64,000 bases of DNA from Marinobacterium ramblicola. Lineage in GTDB: Bacteria; Pseudomonadota; Gammaproteobacteria; Pseudomonadales; Balneatricaceae. Shown piece by piece: positions 42,997-52,521 of the stretch. Position numbers and translations under genes: made by a program. Within the stretch, counting starts at the first letter, position 1; every line of letters begins with the position of its first letter. The notes beneath the pieces are model-generated. The model ran no database searches, was not told the origin of the DNA, and saw nothing but the letters and a program-made list of their open reading frames with translations. Location: positions 62,001 to 126,000 of the forward strand of contig NZ_JAHREP010000004.1 of the NCBI RefSeq assembly GCF_019084545.1. Direction: 5' to 3'.

Positions 42997-44223
42997 TCAG
43001 TCATCCAGCAGGTTTCGCCCTTTGCTGGCGGCAATACGCATACGCAGCGCATTCAGCTTGATAAACCCTTCCGCATCCTTCTGATTGTATGAGCCTGCAT
43101 CATCTTCGAACGTCGCGATACTCTCATCAAACAGACTATTTTCGGAGCGGCGACCAACTACGGAAACCGCGCCTTTGTACAGCTTAACCCGCACATCGCC
43201 ATTTACGTTGCGCTGACTGTAATCGATCATCTGCTGCAGCATCTTGCGCTCTTCCGACCACCAGAAACCATTGTAGATGACCTTGGCGTAACGCGGCATC
43301 AGCTCATCCTTCAGATGCGCGGCTTCGCGATCCAGCGTGATCGACTCGATGGCGCGGTGCGCCTTGAGCATGATGGTGCCTCCCGGAGTTTCGTAGCAAC
43401 CGCGGGACTTCATGCCCACAAAACGGTTTTCTACGATATCCAGACGTCCAACGCCGTTCTCGCCACCGATCTTGTTCAGGTAAGCCAGCACTGTCGCCGG
43501 ACTCATCTCTTCGCCGTTGATGGCAACGATATCACCCTGGCGATAGGTCAGCTCCAGGTAGGTCGGCTGATCCGGAGCCTGCTCCGGTGCGACACTCCAG
43601 CGCCACATATCCTCTTCGGCTTCGGCCCAGGGATCCTCGAGAATGCCGCCCTCATAGGAGATATGCAGCAGGTTGGCGTCCATCGAGTAGGGAGACTTCT
43701 TCTTGCCCTTGGCGAAGTCGACCGGAATATTGCGCTCTTCGCAATAGGCCATCAGCGTTTCGCGTGAGGTCAGATCCCACTCACGCCAGGGCGCAATCAC
43801 TTTGACGCCGGGCTTGAGCGCATAAGCACCCATCTCGAAGCGCACCTGGTCGTTGCCCTTGCCAGTGGCGCCATGAGAAATAGCATCGGCACCGGTTTCG
43901 TTGGCGATCTCGACCAGTCGCTTGGCGATCAATGGGCGGGCGATTGAAGTACCCAGCAGGTACTCGCCCTCATAGATGGTGTTGGCGCGGAACATCGGGT
44001 AGACATAGTCGCGTACGAACTCTTCGCGCAGGTCCTCGATGTAGATCTCTTTCACACCCAGCGCCTGCGCCTTGGCGCGTGCAGGCTCAACCTCTTCACC
44101 CTGCCCCAGATCGGCGGTAAAGGTCACTACTTCGCAGTTATAGGTGTCCTGCAGCCAACGGACGATCACGGAGGTATCCAGACCGCCGGAGTAAGCCAGT
44201 ACGACCTTCTTAATATCGGACAT
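42997..44223 (-). CDS. argG: Argininosuccinate synthase
   Basis: 408 residues. [19 protein letters not shown] is the PP-loop that binds [18 protein letters not shown] and [21 protein letters not shown] are signature regions that bind citrulline and aspartate. It joins citrulline and aspartate using ATP in arginine synthesis. ATG 44223 has GGAG eight bases upstream and fits the family N-terminus ([14 protein letters not shown]). argD and argF lie 4-6 kb away on the other strand. Confidence 0.97.
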   Translation of the reverse strand: MSDIKKVVLAYSGGLDTSVIVRWLQDTYNCEVVTFTADLGQGEEVEPARAKAQALGVKEIYIEDLREEFVRDYVYPMFRANTIYEGEYLLGTSIARPLIAKRLVEIANETGADAISHGATGKGNDQVRFEMGAYALKPGVKVIAPWREWDLTSRETLMAYCEERNIPVDFAKGKKKSPYSMDANLLHISYEGGILEDPWAEAEEDMWRWSVAPEQAPDQPTYLELTYRQGDIVAINGEEMSPATVLAYLNKIGGENGVGRLDIVENRFVGMKSRGCYETPGGTIMLKAHRAIESITLDREAAHLKDELMPRYAKVIYNGFWWSEERKMLQQMIDYSQRNVNGDVRVKLYKGAVSVVGRRSENSLFDESIATFEDDAGSYNQKDAEGFIKLNALRMRIAASKGRNLLDD

Positions 44224-44334
44224 GTTGCGACTCCAGATCACAGAAATCCGATCCTCGCGGCGAGGACCGGTCATTAAAAGCGGAAAGCGCGAAAGTATAT
44301 CAGAAAGCCTGCCGACGCATAACCGGCATGAGCA

Positions 44335-45204
44335 TCAACGCACAGGCGCCTCTTCTCGCTCCAACCGTATGGTGACGCGACGGTTTCGAGCGCGGTTCTC
44401 GGCGCTGGTGTTGGGGACCACGGGATAGCGCTCACCATGGTAACGGGTCACGATTCGATCCTCCGGCACACCCTGCTGTATCAGGTAGCGGGTCACATCC
44501 TCCGCACGCTTCTTGGACAGATCCCGATTCAGCAAACGCCGACCCAGATTGTCCGAATGCCCGTCGACATAGATCGTTTGCACACTGTTGTCGGCTTTGA
44601 CATAGGTGGCGATCAGCGCCAGACGCTCCCGCGTCGCATCCGACAGGGCCGTCTGCCCCGATGGAAACAGCACCGCGGTCCGCGCAACCTGGCGATAGTT
44701 GACCGGCAACAGACCAGAGATGCAGTTCAGGTAGTCGGTGTAGGCGGACTGAAAATTGGCCGCCGATATCCCCACCTTAAGCAGCTCAGGCGTACCGTAC
44801 CACTGATCGGTATTAAAAGTCGGGGTCATGCCCTGATAAAGTGCCGCCAGCATATTTTTGGCCAGCTCCGCCGGCACCTCGATCACCCCACTCCCCGGCA
44901 CGGCCCTGACCACGCCGAGCAGGTGCGGGTCGGCCCCAGGCTGCCAGGGCGAAGCCTCCGCCACCAGTTTCGCCTGCCCCTCAACCTGCTGTTTCTGGGT
45001 CGGCGTCAGGGTAAAGTGCACCGACTCCCCCGCCTGGTGCTCAAACACAGCCACGCCGTAGGAGGGGACCTCCTGCTGAAGCCTGCAGACGAACTGAGAA
45101 CTCTCCATCTCCCACCGAGACTCGTCGATAGACGCACGGAAGGTCACAGCCCCCGCCTTTTGAAAAGAGAAGCACAGAACGATAAACAGCAGCCAGAAGC
45201 GCAT
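44335..45204 (-). CDS. motY: Sodium-driven flagellar motor protein MotY
   Basis: About 289 residues with signal peptide (MRFWLLFIVLCFSFQKAGA). The N-terminal MotY-specific domain (TFRASIDESRWEMESSQFVCRLQQEVPSYGVAVFEHQAG) is followed by an OmpA/peptidoglycan-binding domain (YVDGHSDNLGRRLLNRDLSKKRAEDV, NRARNRRVTI). MotY forms the T-ring around Na-driven stators in Vibrio and is needed for torque in Pseudomonas. A near-perfect sigma-28 promoter lies upstream (45266-45292), and its place between argG and rnt follows Pseudomonas order. ATG 45204 has GGGA nine bases upstream; ATG 45219 is an alternative. Confidence 0.9.
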   Translation of the reverse strand: MRFWLLFIVLCFSFQKAGAVTFRASIDESRWEMESSQFVCRLQQEVPSYGVAVFEHQAGESVHFTLTPTQKQQVEGQAKLVAEASPWQPGADPHLLGVVRAVPGSGVIEVPAELAKNMLAALYQGMTPTFNTDQWYGTPELLKVGISAANFQSAYTDYLNCISGLLPVNYRQVARTAVLFPSGQTALSDATRERLALIATYVKADNSVQTIYVDGHSDNLGRRLLNRDLSKKRAEDVTRYLIQQGVPEDRIVTRYHGERYPVVPNTSAENRARNRRVTIRLEREEAPVR

Positions 45205-45265
45205 CCAACGGATTCCCATCACACAAAGCACAGGGCAGATAAAGACTCCCCTCAGTATCAGGACA

Positions 45266-45292
45266 TTATCGGCCACCCGGCCCAAGGCTTTA
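45266..45292 (-). promoter_or_regulatory. Sigma-28 (FliA) promoter of motY
   Basis: Minus strand TAAAGCCT, an 11-base spacer, then GCCGATAA. This matches the class III flagellar promoter TAAAGTTT-N11-GCCGATAA with only two differences, both outside TAAAG. It lies about 60 bases before the motY start. Confidence 0.85.
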
Positions 45293-45315
45293 ACCCTCCT
45301 TTGCAGGCACAGCAA

Positions 45316-45343
45316 TTGCCCTCCACCCAATGACTGTTAGAAT
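45316..45343 (+). promoter_or_regulatory. Candidate sigma-70 promoter of rnt
   Basis: TTGCCC, 16-base spacer, TAGAAT (5 of 6). It lies 53 bases before the rnt start and is divergent from the motY promoter. Confidence 0.4.
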
Positions 45344-45395
45344 GGGCTTATACACGATCGACAGCAACCTCCCGAGCCAGAGTTAAGGAACCCTA

Positions 45396-46037
45396 TTGTC
45401 CTCCACTAAACACCCCATGTCCGACCGTTTTCGCGGATTCCTCCCCGTTGTCATCGACGTGGAGACCGCAGGCTTCAACCCCCGTACCGACGCTCTACTG
45501 GAGGTCGCTGCAGTAACGCTCACCATGGACGAGCAGGGCTATCTGATTCCCGACAAAAGCTTCGACGCCAAGGTCGCACCGTTCGAAGGCGCCAACCTCG
45601 AACCCGAAGCACTGGCATTTACCGGCATAGACCCCTTCGACCCGGAGCGGGAAGCGCTGACAGAACTCGATGCGCTGGAGATGATCTTCAAGCCGGTACG
45701 CAAATCGATAAAATCACACGACTGCAAGCGCGCCGTACTGGTGGGACACAATGCGGCCTTCGACCACAGTTTTATCTGCAACGCCGCCGAGCGCGCCGAC
45801 ATCAAGCGCAATCCATTCCACCCCTTCTCCACATTCGATACCGCAACCCTGGCCGGTCTCGCCTTCGGCCAGACCGTTCTGGCTCGCGCCTGCGATGCGG
45901 CGGGAATCGAGTTCGACGGAAAACAGGCGCATTCAGCACTCTACGACACCCAGAAAACAGCCGAGCTTTTCTGCACGATCGTCAATCGATGGAAGGATCT
46001 GGGCGGCTGGGAGATGGTACTGGCGACGCGAGACTGA
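45396..46037 (+). CDS. rnt: Ribonuclease T
   Basis: 213 residues, DEDDh exonuclease. Exo [27 protein letters not shown], Exo [21 protein letters not shown] and Exo [18 protein letters not shown] are present. RNase T trims tRNA and stable RNA 3' ends. I favour the TTG start because AAGGAA lies five bases upstream and it gives the leader length of E. coli RNase T; an ATG at 45417 is the alternative. It is convergent with the peroxiredoxin gene, with a shared terminator. Confidence 0.95.
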   Translation: MSSTKHPMSDRFRGFLPVVIDVETAGFNPRTDALLEVAAVTLTMDEQGYLIPDKSFDAKVAPFEGANLEPEALAFTGIDPFDPEREALTELDALEMIFKPVRKSIKSHDCKRAVLVGHNAAFDHSFICNAAERADIKRNPFHPFSTFDTATLAGLAFGQTVLARACDAAGIEFDGKQAHSALYDTQKTAELFCTIVNRWKDLGGWEMVLATRD

Positions 46038-46063
46038 GCCAGCACAAGCCGGTGACAGGACAC

Positions 46064-46091
46064 AAAAAAACCCGCCTGCGCGGGTTTTTTT
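46064..46091. terminator. Bidirectional intrinsic terminator
   Basis: A run of seven A, CCCGC-CTGC-GCGGG, and a run of seven T form a symmetric 12-bp dyad between rnt (+) and the peroxiredoxin gene (-). Confidence 0.93.
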
Positions 46092-46109
46092 ACATCTCCG
46101 AAAAGGTGA

Positions 46110-46712
46110 TTACAGCTTGTCGGATTCTGCAGCCAGATAAGCAGCAACGCCTTCCGGAGAGGCATTCATACCCTTGTCGCCTTTGTTCCAGCCAGCCGGA
46201 CAAACTTCGCCGTGCTCTTCGTGGAACTGCAGCGCGTCGACCAGACGGATCAGCTCGTCCATGTTACGCCCCAGCGGCAGGTCATTGACGATCTGAGAGC
46301 GAACCACACCCTCTTTGTCGATCAGGAACGCGCCACGGAAAGCGACACCGCCTTCGGCTTCGACGTCATACGCCTGGCAGATCTCGTGCTTGGTGTCGGC
46401 CGCCAGAGTGTATTTGACCGGACCGATACCACCGGCATTAACCGGTGTATTACGCCATGCATTGTGAGTGAACTGAGAATCGATGGAGACACCGATCACC
46501 TCAACACCACGCTCGGTAAACGCATCCATACGGTGATCCAGAGCGATCAGCTCTGAAGGACACACGAAGGTGAAGTCGAGCGGGTAGAAGAAAACCAGAC
46601 CGTACTTACCTTTAATCGCGTCGCTCAGCGTGAAGCTATCGACGATGCTGCCATCACCCAGTACAGCGGCAACTGTGAAGTCAGGTGCTTTTTTACCTAC
46701 GAGTACGCCCAT
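46110..46712 (-). CDS. Typical 2-Cys peroxiredoxin (Prx1/AhpC family)
   Basis: 200 residues. The peroxidatic Cys is in YPLDFTFVCPSELIALD and the resolving Cys in GEVCPAGWNKG. GVLVGKKAPDFTV is the family N-terminus. It reduces hydrogen peroxide and alkyl hydroperoxides with thioredoxin-type reductants. It is the Pseudomonas tsaA-type gene between rnt and grxD. Confidence 0.95.
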   Translation of the reverse strand: MGVLVGKKAPDFTVAAVLGDGSIVDSFTLSDAIKGKYGLVFFYPLDFTFVCPSELIALDHRMDAFTERGVEVIGVSIDSQFTHNAWRNTPVNAGGIGPVKYTLAADTKHEICQAYDVEAEGGVAFRGAFLIDKEGVVRSQIVNDLPLGRNMDELIRLVDALQFHEEHGEVCPAGWNKGDKGMNASPEGVAAYLAAESDKL

Positions 46713-46844
46713 TGTTCATTACTCTCCATGCTAAGTTGAGATTTTCTCGGAATAATCAAAAACTTGAAGTTACCTGATTAACCATACGGGTTCTAATAGA
46801 GCCCGGCTATACGGTCCATTGAAACTCACTATCGCCAGTTTCGA

Positions 46845-47183
46845 TCAGGCCTCTTCGGAATCACCCTGCTGTTTGGCGGCCGCACTGACCAGCTCCTGCA
46901 GTTCGCCGCTTTCCGCCATTTCGCAGATGATGTCGCAACCGCCGACCAGCTCACCATTCACCCACAACTGCGGAAAGGTCGGCCAATTGGCATATTTCGG
47001 CAGCTCGGCACGGATCTCCGGTGCCTCAAGGATATTCACAAAAGCGAAACGCTCACCACAAGCGACCAGCGCCTCCGAAGCCCGTGAAGAGAAGCCACAC
47101 TGCGGGAAGCGGGGGGTGCCCTTCATATATAGCAGAATCGAATTACTTTCGATCTGCTCTTTGATGGTATCGATTACGCTCAT
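46845..47183 (-). CDS. grxD: Monothiol glutaredoxin GrxD
   Basis: 112 residues. The CGFS active site is in TPRFPQCGFSSRA, and the glutathione-binding WPTFPQLWVNGELVGGCDI follows. CGFS glutaredoxins carry [2Fe-2S] clusters for iron-sulfur protein assembly. In Pseudomonas it sits beside bfd, which is missing here. The C-terminus is short and acidic. Confidence 0.96.
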   Translation of the reverse strand: MSVIDTIKEQIESNSILLYMKGTPRFPQCGFSSRASEALVACGERFAFVNILEAPEIRAELPKYANWPTFPQLWVNGELVGGCDIICEMAESGELQELVSAAAKQQGDSEEA

Positions 47184-47403
47184 GGTTACACCTTGCTGTT
47201 AAAAGTAGATTCTACACTTGGCGCCATCCAACCGGACGACAGGCGGTTCAATCATCGCAGGCTATATCCTACCGCTTTAGTGGGATTATTAAAATATCCA
47301 GCTGCGGCAGGGTCAGGCTCTTTGCACTCTTATATGGAGCCAGTATGAGCCGTTTCAAGTAGATAGCACACGAAGTATCAAACGCCAGCCTGACATAATA
47401 TTA

Positions 47404-47432
47404 TTGCCAAAACACAAACCCACACATAGAAT
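47404..47432 (+). promoter_or_regulatory. Sigma-70 promoter of argD
   Basis: TTGCCA (5 of 6), 17-base spacer, TAGAAT (5 of 6). The expected transcription start is near 47439, only a few bases before a strong hairpin. The rest of the 305-base gap from grxD holds no visible gene. Confidence 0.65.
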
Positions 47433-47444
47433 GTCCGTTTTTTC

Positions 47445-47465
47445 GGCAGCTCTGGCTGCCTTTTT
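47445..47465 (+). terminator. Terminator-like hairpin in the argD leader
   Basis: GGCAGC-TCTG-GCTGCC-TTTTT, a perfect 6-bp stem and T-run, ends 23 bases before the argD ATG. It could attenuate argDF, end a short leader RNA, or simply protect the mRNA 5' end. Confidence 0.6.
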
Positions 47466-47488
47466 GCGTTGTATAGGGAGAAACGCCC

Positions 47489-48682
47489 ATGTCGTTACAG
47501 CCACTGATGAACACCTATAACAGGCTCTCGGTCGCCTTTGACTATGGCAAGGGCGTCTGGATATACGACACCGACGGCCACCGCTATCTCGATGCATTAT
47601 GCGGCATCGCCGTGACCGGACTGGGCCACGCCCACCCCGCCGTTACCAGCGCGATCAGCGATCAGGCCGCACGCCTGATCCACTGCTCCAACCTTTACAC
47701 CATACCGCTACAGGAGCAGCTGGCCGAAAAACTGACCTCCATCTCCGGCATGGACAATGCGTTCTTCTGCAACTCCGGCGCCGAAGCCAACGAGGCAGCG
47801 ATCAAGCTCGCCCGACGCTACGGCCATCAGAAGGGAATTGACCTGCCCACCATCATCGTGATGGAGAACTCCTTCCACGGCCGCACCCTTGCCACGCTCA
47901 GCGCAACAGGCAACCGCTCGGCCCAGGCCGGCTTCGAGCCACTGGTCTCCGGCTTCGTGCGTGTGCCTTACGACGACATCGACGCAGTACGCCAGATTGC
48001 GGTCAAGAACCCCAACATCGTTGCCGTACTGGTAGAACCTGTACAGGGCGAAGGCGGTGTACACATACCCGCCCCGGACTACCTGAATCAGCTGCGTGCC
48101 ATCTGCGACCAGCAGCAGTGGTTGCTGATGCTGGACGAAGTCCAGACCGGCAACGGCCGTACCGGACGCTATTTCGCCTACCAGCACAACGGCATTTTGC
48201 CGGATGTGGTCACCACCGCCAAAGGTCTCGCCAATGGCGTGCCGATTGGCGCCTGCCTGGCCCGTGGCGAAGCCGCAAAACTGTTTACGCCGGGCACCCA
48301 CGGCACTACCTACGGCGGCAATCCGCTGGCCTGTGCCGCGGCCCTGGCCGTGATTGATACCATCAGTGCCGAAAACCTTTGCCAACACGCCGAAGAACTG
48401 GGACGCTACATCGTCGATCAGTTCCGCGCCAAACTGGGCAACGCACCTTACATCCGCGAGATCCGCGGCAAGGGCTTGATGATCGGCATCGAACTCACCG
48501 AAGCCGGAACCGAACTGGCCGTGCTGGCCAAGGTAAAAGGCGTACTGCTGAACGTAACCGGCGGCGGCCGGGTGGTACGTATGCTACCGCCCCTGATCAT
48601 GAGCCAGAATGAGGCCGACCTCATGATCAACACCGTGTCGCAGCTTATCCGCGTCTATTCGGGCGATGAGCGCACCGAATGA
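47489..48682 (+). CDS. argD: Acetylornithine aminotransferase
   Basis: 397 residues, class III PLP aminotransferase. NSGAEANEAAIKLARRYG binds the phosphate, LLMLDEVQTGNGRTG carries the cofactor Asp, and VTTAKGLANGVPIGA holds the PLP lysine. MNTYNRLSVAFDYGKGVWIYDTDGHRYLDALCGIAV is typical of ArgD. It makes N-acetylornithine in arginine synthesis and may also act on succinyldiaminopimelate. AGGGAG precedes the start by eight bases. argF follows 61 bases on. Confidence 0.95.
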   Translation: MSLQPLMNTYNRLSVAFDYGKGVWIYDTDGHRYLDALCGIAVTGLGHAHPAVTSAISDQAARLIHCSNLYTIPLQEQLAEKLTSISGMDNAFFCNSGAEANEAAIKLARRYGHQKGIDLPTIIVMENSFHGRTLATLSATGNRSAQAGFEPLVSGFVRVPYDDIDAVRQIAVKNPNIVAVLVEPVQGEGGVHIPAPDYLNQLRAICDQQQWLLMLDEVQTGNGRTGRYFAYQHNGILPDVVTTAKGLANGVPIGACLARGEAAKLFTPGTHGTTYGGNPLACAAALAVIDTISAENLCQHAEELGRYIVDQFRAKLGNAPYIREIRGKGLMIGIELTEAGTELAVLAKVKGVLLNVTGGGRVVRMLPPLIMSQNEADLMINTVSQLIRVYSGDERTE

Positions 48683-48743
48683 TACGCTGCTAATTTATTC
48701 ACTTTGACCTCTGGAACCGGCGGCCTTACCGCCAGTTGACACT

Positions 48744-49655
48744 ATGAGTATTAGACACTTTCTGACCCTGCTGGACATGACACCGGCAGAGCTGCAGGGC
48801 ATTATCGAACGGGCCAGCAAGCTCAAGCAGATGCGCAACGACGGCGAGATCTACGAGCCGCTGAAAAATCGCGTACTGGCGATGATCTTCGAGAAAGCTT
48901 CGACCCGAACCCGGGTATCCTTCGAATCCGGCATGGCGCAGTTCGGTGGCCACGCCATGTTTCTCTCTCCCAGGGATACCCAGCTGGGCCGCGGCGAACC
49001 GGTAGAGGACAGCGCCCGCGTCATCTCCAGCATGGTCGATGTGGTCATGATTCGCACCTTCAGCCATGAGGTGGTAGAGACCTTTGCGGCCTACTCGAAA
49101 GTGCCGGTTATCAATGCACTTACCGACGACTACCACCCTTGCCAGTTGCTTGCCGATATGCAGACCTTTAACGAACTGCGCGGCTCGATCAAAGGCAAGA
49201 CCGTGACATGGGTCGGTGACGGCAACAACATGTGCAACTCCTATATCAACGCCGCACGCCAGTTCGACTTCAAGTTGAATGTCGCCTGCCCCCCGGATTT
49301 TGCCCCCAACGAAGCGTTGGTGCGGCAGAACGCCGATCGCGTCTGCGTATTCAGCAACCCGGAAGAGGCGGTCGCCGGCGCGCACCTGGTCTGCACCGAT
49401 GTCTGGGCGTCGATGGGCCAGGAAGATGAGCAGCGCCAGCGCGAACGTCAGTTCCGCGGCTACCAGGTCTCACCGGCACTGATGGATCTGGCTGCTGATG
49501 ACGCCCTGTTCATGCACTGCCTGCCCGCTCACCGCGGTGAGGAGATCAGTGAAGATATGATGGATGACCCGCGCTGCGTGGCCTTCCACCAAGCCGAAAA
49601 CAGGCTTCACGCGCAGAAAGCGCTACTGGAATTCCTCCTTATCGGGCCGCGCTGA
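48744..49655 (+). CDS. argF: Ornithine carbamoyltransferase
   Basis: 303 residues. The carbamoyl-phosphate motif [21 protein letters not shown] and the ornithine-binding [12 protein letters not shown] are all present. It makes citrulline from ornithine and carbamoyl phosphate. With argD it forms a probable operon; argG in this window completes most of the arginine branch. Its family is the anabolic type, not the catabolic ArcB. Confidence 0.97.
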   Translation: MSIRHFLTLLDMTPAELQGIIERASKLKQMRNDGEIYEPLKNRVLAMIFEKASTRTRVSFESGMAQFGGHAMFLSPRDTQLGRGEPVEDSARVISSMVDVVMIRTFSHEVVETFAAYSKVPVINALTDDYHPCQLLADMQTFNELRGSIKGKTVTWVGDGNNMCNSYINAARQFDFKLNVACPPDFAPNEALVRQNADRVCVFSNPEEAVAGAHLVCTDVWASMGQEDEQRQRERQFRGYQVSPALMDLAADDALFMHCLPAHRGEEISEDMMDDPRCVAFHQAENRLHAQKALLEFLLIGPR

Positions 49656-49776
49656 TACACTCACGGATAAGCTGAAACCGCTGCCCGACAACCAGCCAGG
49701 TTCTCGCCAGAGCCTGGCCGGCCGTCTATACTGGCCTTCAGCGCCTTCTTTCGAGGACAGAGAGAGTCAGTCAGGT

Positions 49777-50694
49777 ATGATCGAACTACGTCATTTGAAA
49801 ACCCTGTCCGCACTGCGCGACGCGGGAAGCCTTGTCGAAGCCGCCGAAAGGGTTCATTTGACGCAGTCCGCCCTCTCCCACCAGATCAAGGATCTGGAAG
49901 ACCGGCTCAACTGCTCGCTGTTTATCCGCAAGACCAAGCCGATCTGCTTCACCAGTGCTGGTCAACGCCTGCTCGCCCTGGCCGATGACATGCTGCCGAT
50001 GATCCGCAACGCCGAACGCGATATCGCCCGCCTGGCCGGTGGCGCCGCCGGCCGCTTGAACATCTGTATCGAATGCCACAGCTGCTTCGAGTGGCTGATG
50101 CCCACGATCGACCACTTCCGCCAGAACTGGCCGGAGGTGGAGCTGGATCTATCCACGGGTTTCAGTTTCCAGCCTCTGCCCGCGCTCGCCCGCGGCGACC
50201 TTGATCTGGTCATCACCTCGGACCCCGAGCCGCGCAACGGCCTGCACTATGTCCCGCTGTTCAGTTACGAATCGGTGCTTGCCCTGAGTCGGCAGCACCG
50301 TCTGATCGCGCGCAAGTTCATCCATCCGCGGGATCTCGCCCAGGAGACACTGATCACCTATCCGGTCGACACCAGCCGTCTGGATGTCTATACCCGCTTC
50401 CTGGACCCGGAAAATATCGAGCCGGCCGAGCAGCGCACCGCCGAGCTGACGGTGATGATGGTGCAGTTGGTTGCCAGCGGGCGCGGCGTTGCCGCCCTAC
50501 CCAACTGGGCGTTGCACCAGTATCTCGAGCGGGATTATGTCGCCGCGCGCCCACTGGGCGAAAAGGGACTCTGGTGCACACTTTATGCGGCCATGCGCGA
50601 GGACCAGAAAAATGCCGATTTCATGATCGACTTCCTCAATACCGCACGCGAGGTCACCTTCCGCAATCTGAACGGCATCCGTGCCGCCTCCTGA
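49777..50694 (+). CDS. metR: LysR-family regulator MetR
   Basis: 305 residues from ATG 49777. MIELRHLKTLSALRDAGSLVEAAERVHLTQSALSHQIKDLEDRL and IECHSCFEWLMPTIDHFRQNWPEVELDLSTGFSF follow E. coli MetR closely. MetR activates methionine biosynthesis genes (metE, metH, glyA) with homocysteine as cofactor. No methionine gene adjoins here, so it acts on distant targets. Confidence 0.93.
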   Translation: MIELRHLKTLSALRDAGSLVEAAERVHLTQSALSHQIKDLEDRLNCSLFIRKTKPICFTSAGQRLLALADDMLPMIRNAERDIARLAGGAAGRLNICIECHSCFEWLMPTIDHFRQNWPEVELDLSTGFSFQPLPALARGDLDLVITSDPEPRNGLHYVPLFSYESVLALSRQHRLIARKFIHPRDLAQETLITYPVDTSRLDVYTRFLDPENIEPAEQRTAELTVMMVQLVASGRGVAALPNWALHQYLERDYVAARPLGEKGLWCTLYAAMREDQKNADFMIDFLNTAREVTFRNLNGIRAAS

Positions 50695-50810
50695 TTCCGG
50701 CCCAGCTCCCGCTTTTACGAACGGCTACGCCTTTGTTTGCACGCCGCGATCCAATACACTAAACGAATCAATCAATTCCGTTTATACAAGACGCTTACGG
50801 ACACCCCACT

Positions 50811-52166
50811 ATGCCTAACTGGAGCCCCCGCAGCTGGCGGGCAAAACCGATCGTTCAACAGCCGGTATACCCGGACCTGAACGCCCTGACAGCCACCGAA
50901 GAGATACTGGGCAAATACCCGCCGCTGGTGTTTGCCGGCGAGATCCGCTCGCTGAAGGATGAGCTGGCGGCGGTCAGCCGCGGTGAAGGCTTCCTGCTGC
51001 AGGGCGGCGACTGCGCCGAAAGCTTTGCCGAGTTCAACGCCAACAAGATCAAAAACACCTTCCAGTTGTTGCTGCAGATGGCGATTGTGCTGACCTTTGC
51101 CGGCAGTTGCCCGGTGGTCAAGATCGGCCGCATCGCCGGACAGTTTGCCAAGCCTCGCTCGTCCGGTACCGAAACCATCGACGGTGTCGAGCTGCCCAGC
51201 TATCGCGGCGATATCATCAACGATATCGCGTTCACGGCGGAAGCGCGCACACCGGATCCTCAGCGCCTGCTCTCCGCTTACCACCAGTCTTCGGCAACGC
51301 TGAACCTGCTCCGCGCATTCGCCGGCGGCGGCTTCGCCGACCTGCACCAGGTACACAAGTGGAACCTCGGCTTTGTCTCCCAGACGCCGCAGCACGAAAA
51401 ATATGAGCACCTGGCTGCGCAGATCGACCAGACCCTGGCATTTATGGAGGCTTGCGGGCTGAACGCGGAGAACACGCCGCAGCTCAAGGAGACCGCATTC
51501 TTCACCTCGCACGAGGCGCTGCTGCTGAACTTCGAGGAGGCACTGACCCGCCGCGACAGTCTGACCGGAGACTGGTACGACTGCTCGGCCCATATGCTCT
51601 GGATCGGGGATCGCACCCGGCAGCCGGATCACGCTCACGTCGAGTTCCTGCGCGGGGTGAAGAACCCGATCGGCATCAAGGTAGGCCCCAGTACCGATGC
51701 CGACGACCTGCGCCGCCTGCTCGAGATCCTCAACCCGCACAACGAGCCTGGCCGTATCACGCTGATCGCGCGTATGGGCGCCGACAAGATCCTGGAAAAG
51801 CTACCGCCACTGGTCCGTTCCGTGCAGCAGATGGGATCCAGCGTGGTCTGGAGCTCAGATCCGATGCATGGCAACACCATCAAGGCATCCAACGGTTACA
51901 AGACACGTAACGTCAACGCCATCCTGCACGAGATGCAGGGCTTCTTCGAGGTCCACCAGGCCGAGGGTACCTATGCCGGCGGCGTCCACTTCGAGATGAC
52001 CGGCAACGACGTCACTGAGTGTATCGGCGGCGCCTATAAGATCACCGAGGAGGGTCTCGCCGACCGGTATGACACCTTCTGCGACCCTCGACTTAATGCC
52101 GACCAGTCGCTGGAGCTGGCGTTCATGATCGCGGACACGCTGAAGATCGCCCGGAGGCAAAGGTGA
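50811..52166 (+). CDS. Class II 3-deoxy-7-phosphoheptulonate (DAHP) synthase
   Basis: 451 residues. [57 protein letters not shown] and [21 protein letters not shown] are class II hallmarks, including the Cys that ligates metal. It condenses PEP and erythrose-4-phosphate, starting the shikimate pathway. Plants and Pseudomonas have class II enzymes, some tied to secondary metabolism, but no such cluster is seen here. The YqcC gene follows with a four-base overlap. Confidence 0.95.
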   Translation: MPNWSPRSWRAKPIVQQPVYPDLNALTATEEILGKYPPLVFAGEIRSLKDELAAVSRGEGFLLQGGDCAESFAEFNANKIKNTFQLLLQMAIVLTFAGSCPVVKIGRIAGQFAKPRSSGTETIDGVELPSYRGDIINDIAFTAEARTPDPQRLLSAYHQSSATLNLLRAFAGGGFADLHQVHKWNLGFVSQTPQHEKYEHLAAQIDQTLAFMEACGLNAENTPQLKETAFFTSHEALLLNFEEALTRRDSLTGDWYDCSAHMLWIGDRTRQPDHAHVEFLRGVKNPIGIKVGPSTDADDLRRLLEILNPHNEPGRITLIARMGADKILEKLPPLVRSVQQMGSSVVWSSDPMHGNTIKASNGYKTRNVNAILHEMQGFFEVHQAEGTYAGGVHFEMTGNDVTECIGGAYKITEEGLADRYDTFCDPRLNADQSLELAFMIADTLKIARRQR

Positions 52167-52489
52167 CACCGGCACAACAGATCCTGCCCCTGCTGATGGA
52201 GATCGAGCGCGAGATGCGCGCGCTCGACCTCTGGTCTCAGACCATGCCCGACGCCCAGTCATTGATGAGCCAGCAGCCGTTCTGTATCGACACTCTGGAG
52301 TTCCATAAGTGGATTCAGTGGCTACTGCTGCCACGCTTGCAGCATCTGGTACTCGCGCAGCTGCCACTGCCGGAGAGCTGTGCGGTCGCCCCCATGGCCG
52401 AGGAGGTGTTCAAGGCGATGGAGGAGAATACGGAGCACCTGCTCGAACTGCTTGTACAACTAGATCAGGCGGTGACAGACGCCACCTGA
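52163..52489 (+). CDS. yqcC: YqcC-family protein
   Basis: 108 residues, GTG start with GGAGG five bases upstream. [40 protein letters not shown] is the characteristic YqcC core, all helical. Function is unknown; YqcC often accompanies the tRNA pseudouridine synthase gene truC, absent here. It overlaps the DAHP synthase gene end, so expression is coupled. Confidence 0.88.
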   Translation: MTPAQQILPLLMEIEREMRALDLWSQTMPDAQSLMSQQPFCIDTLEFHKWIQWLLLPRLQHLVLAQLPLPESCAVAPMAEEVFKAMEENTEHLLELLVQLDQAVTDAT

Positions 52490-52492
52490 AAC

Positions 52493-52506
52493 CGACTGTA
52501 CAGTCG
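52493..52506. promoter_or_regulatory. 14-bp perfect palindrome upstream of the antiporter gene
   Basis: CGACTGTACAGTCG fills much of the 32-base gap between yqcC and the antiporter gene. It may be a regulator site or a small hairpin. Confidence 0.35.
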
Positions 52507-52521
52507 TTATGGAAAGCCTGA

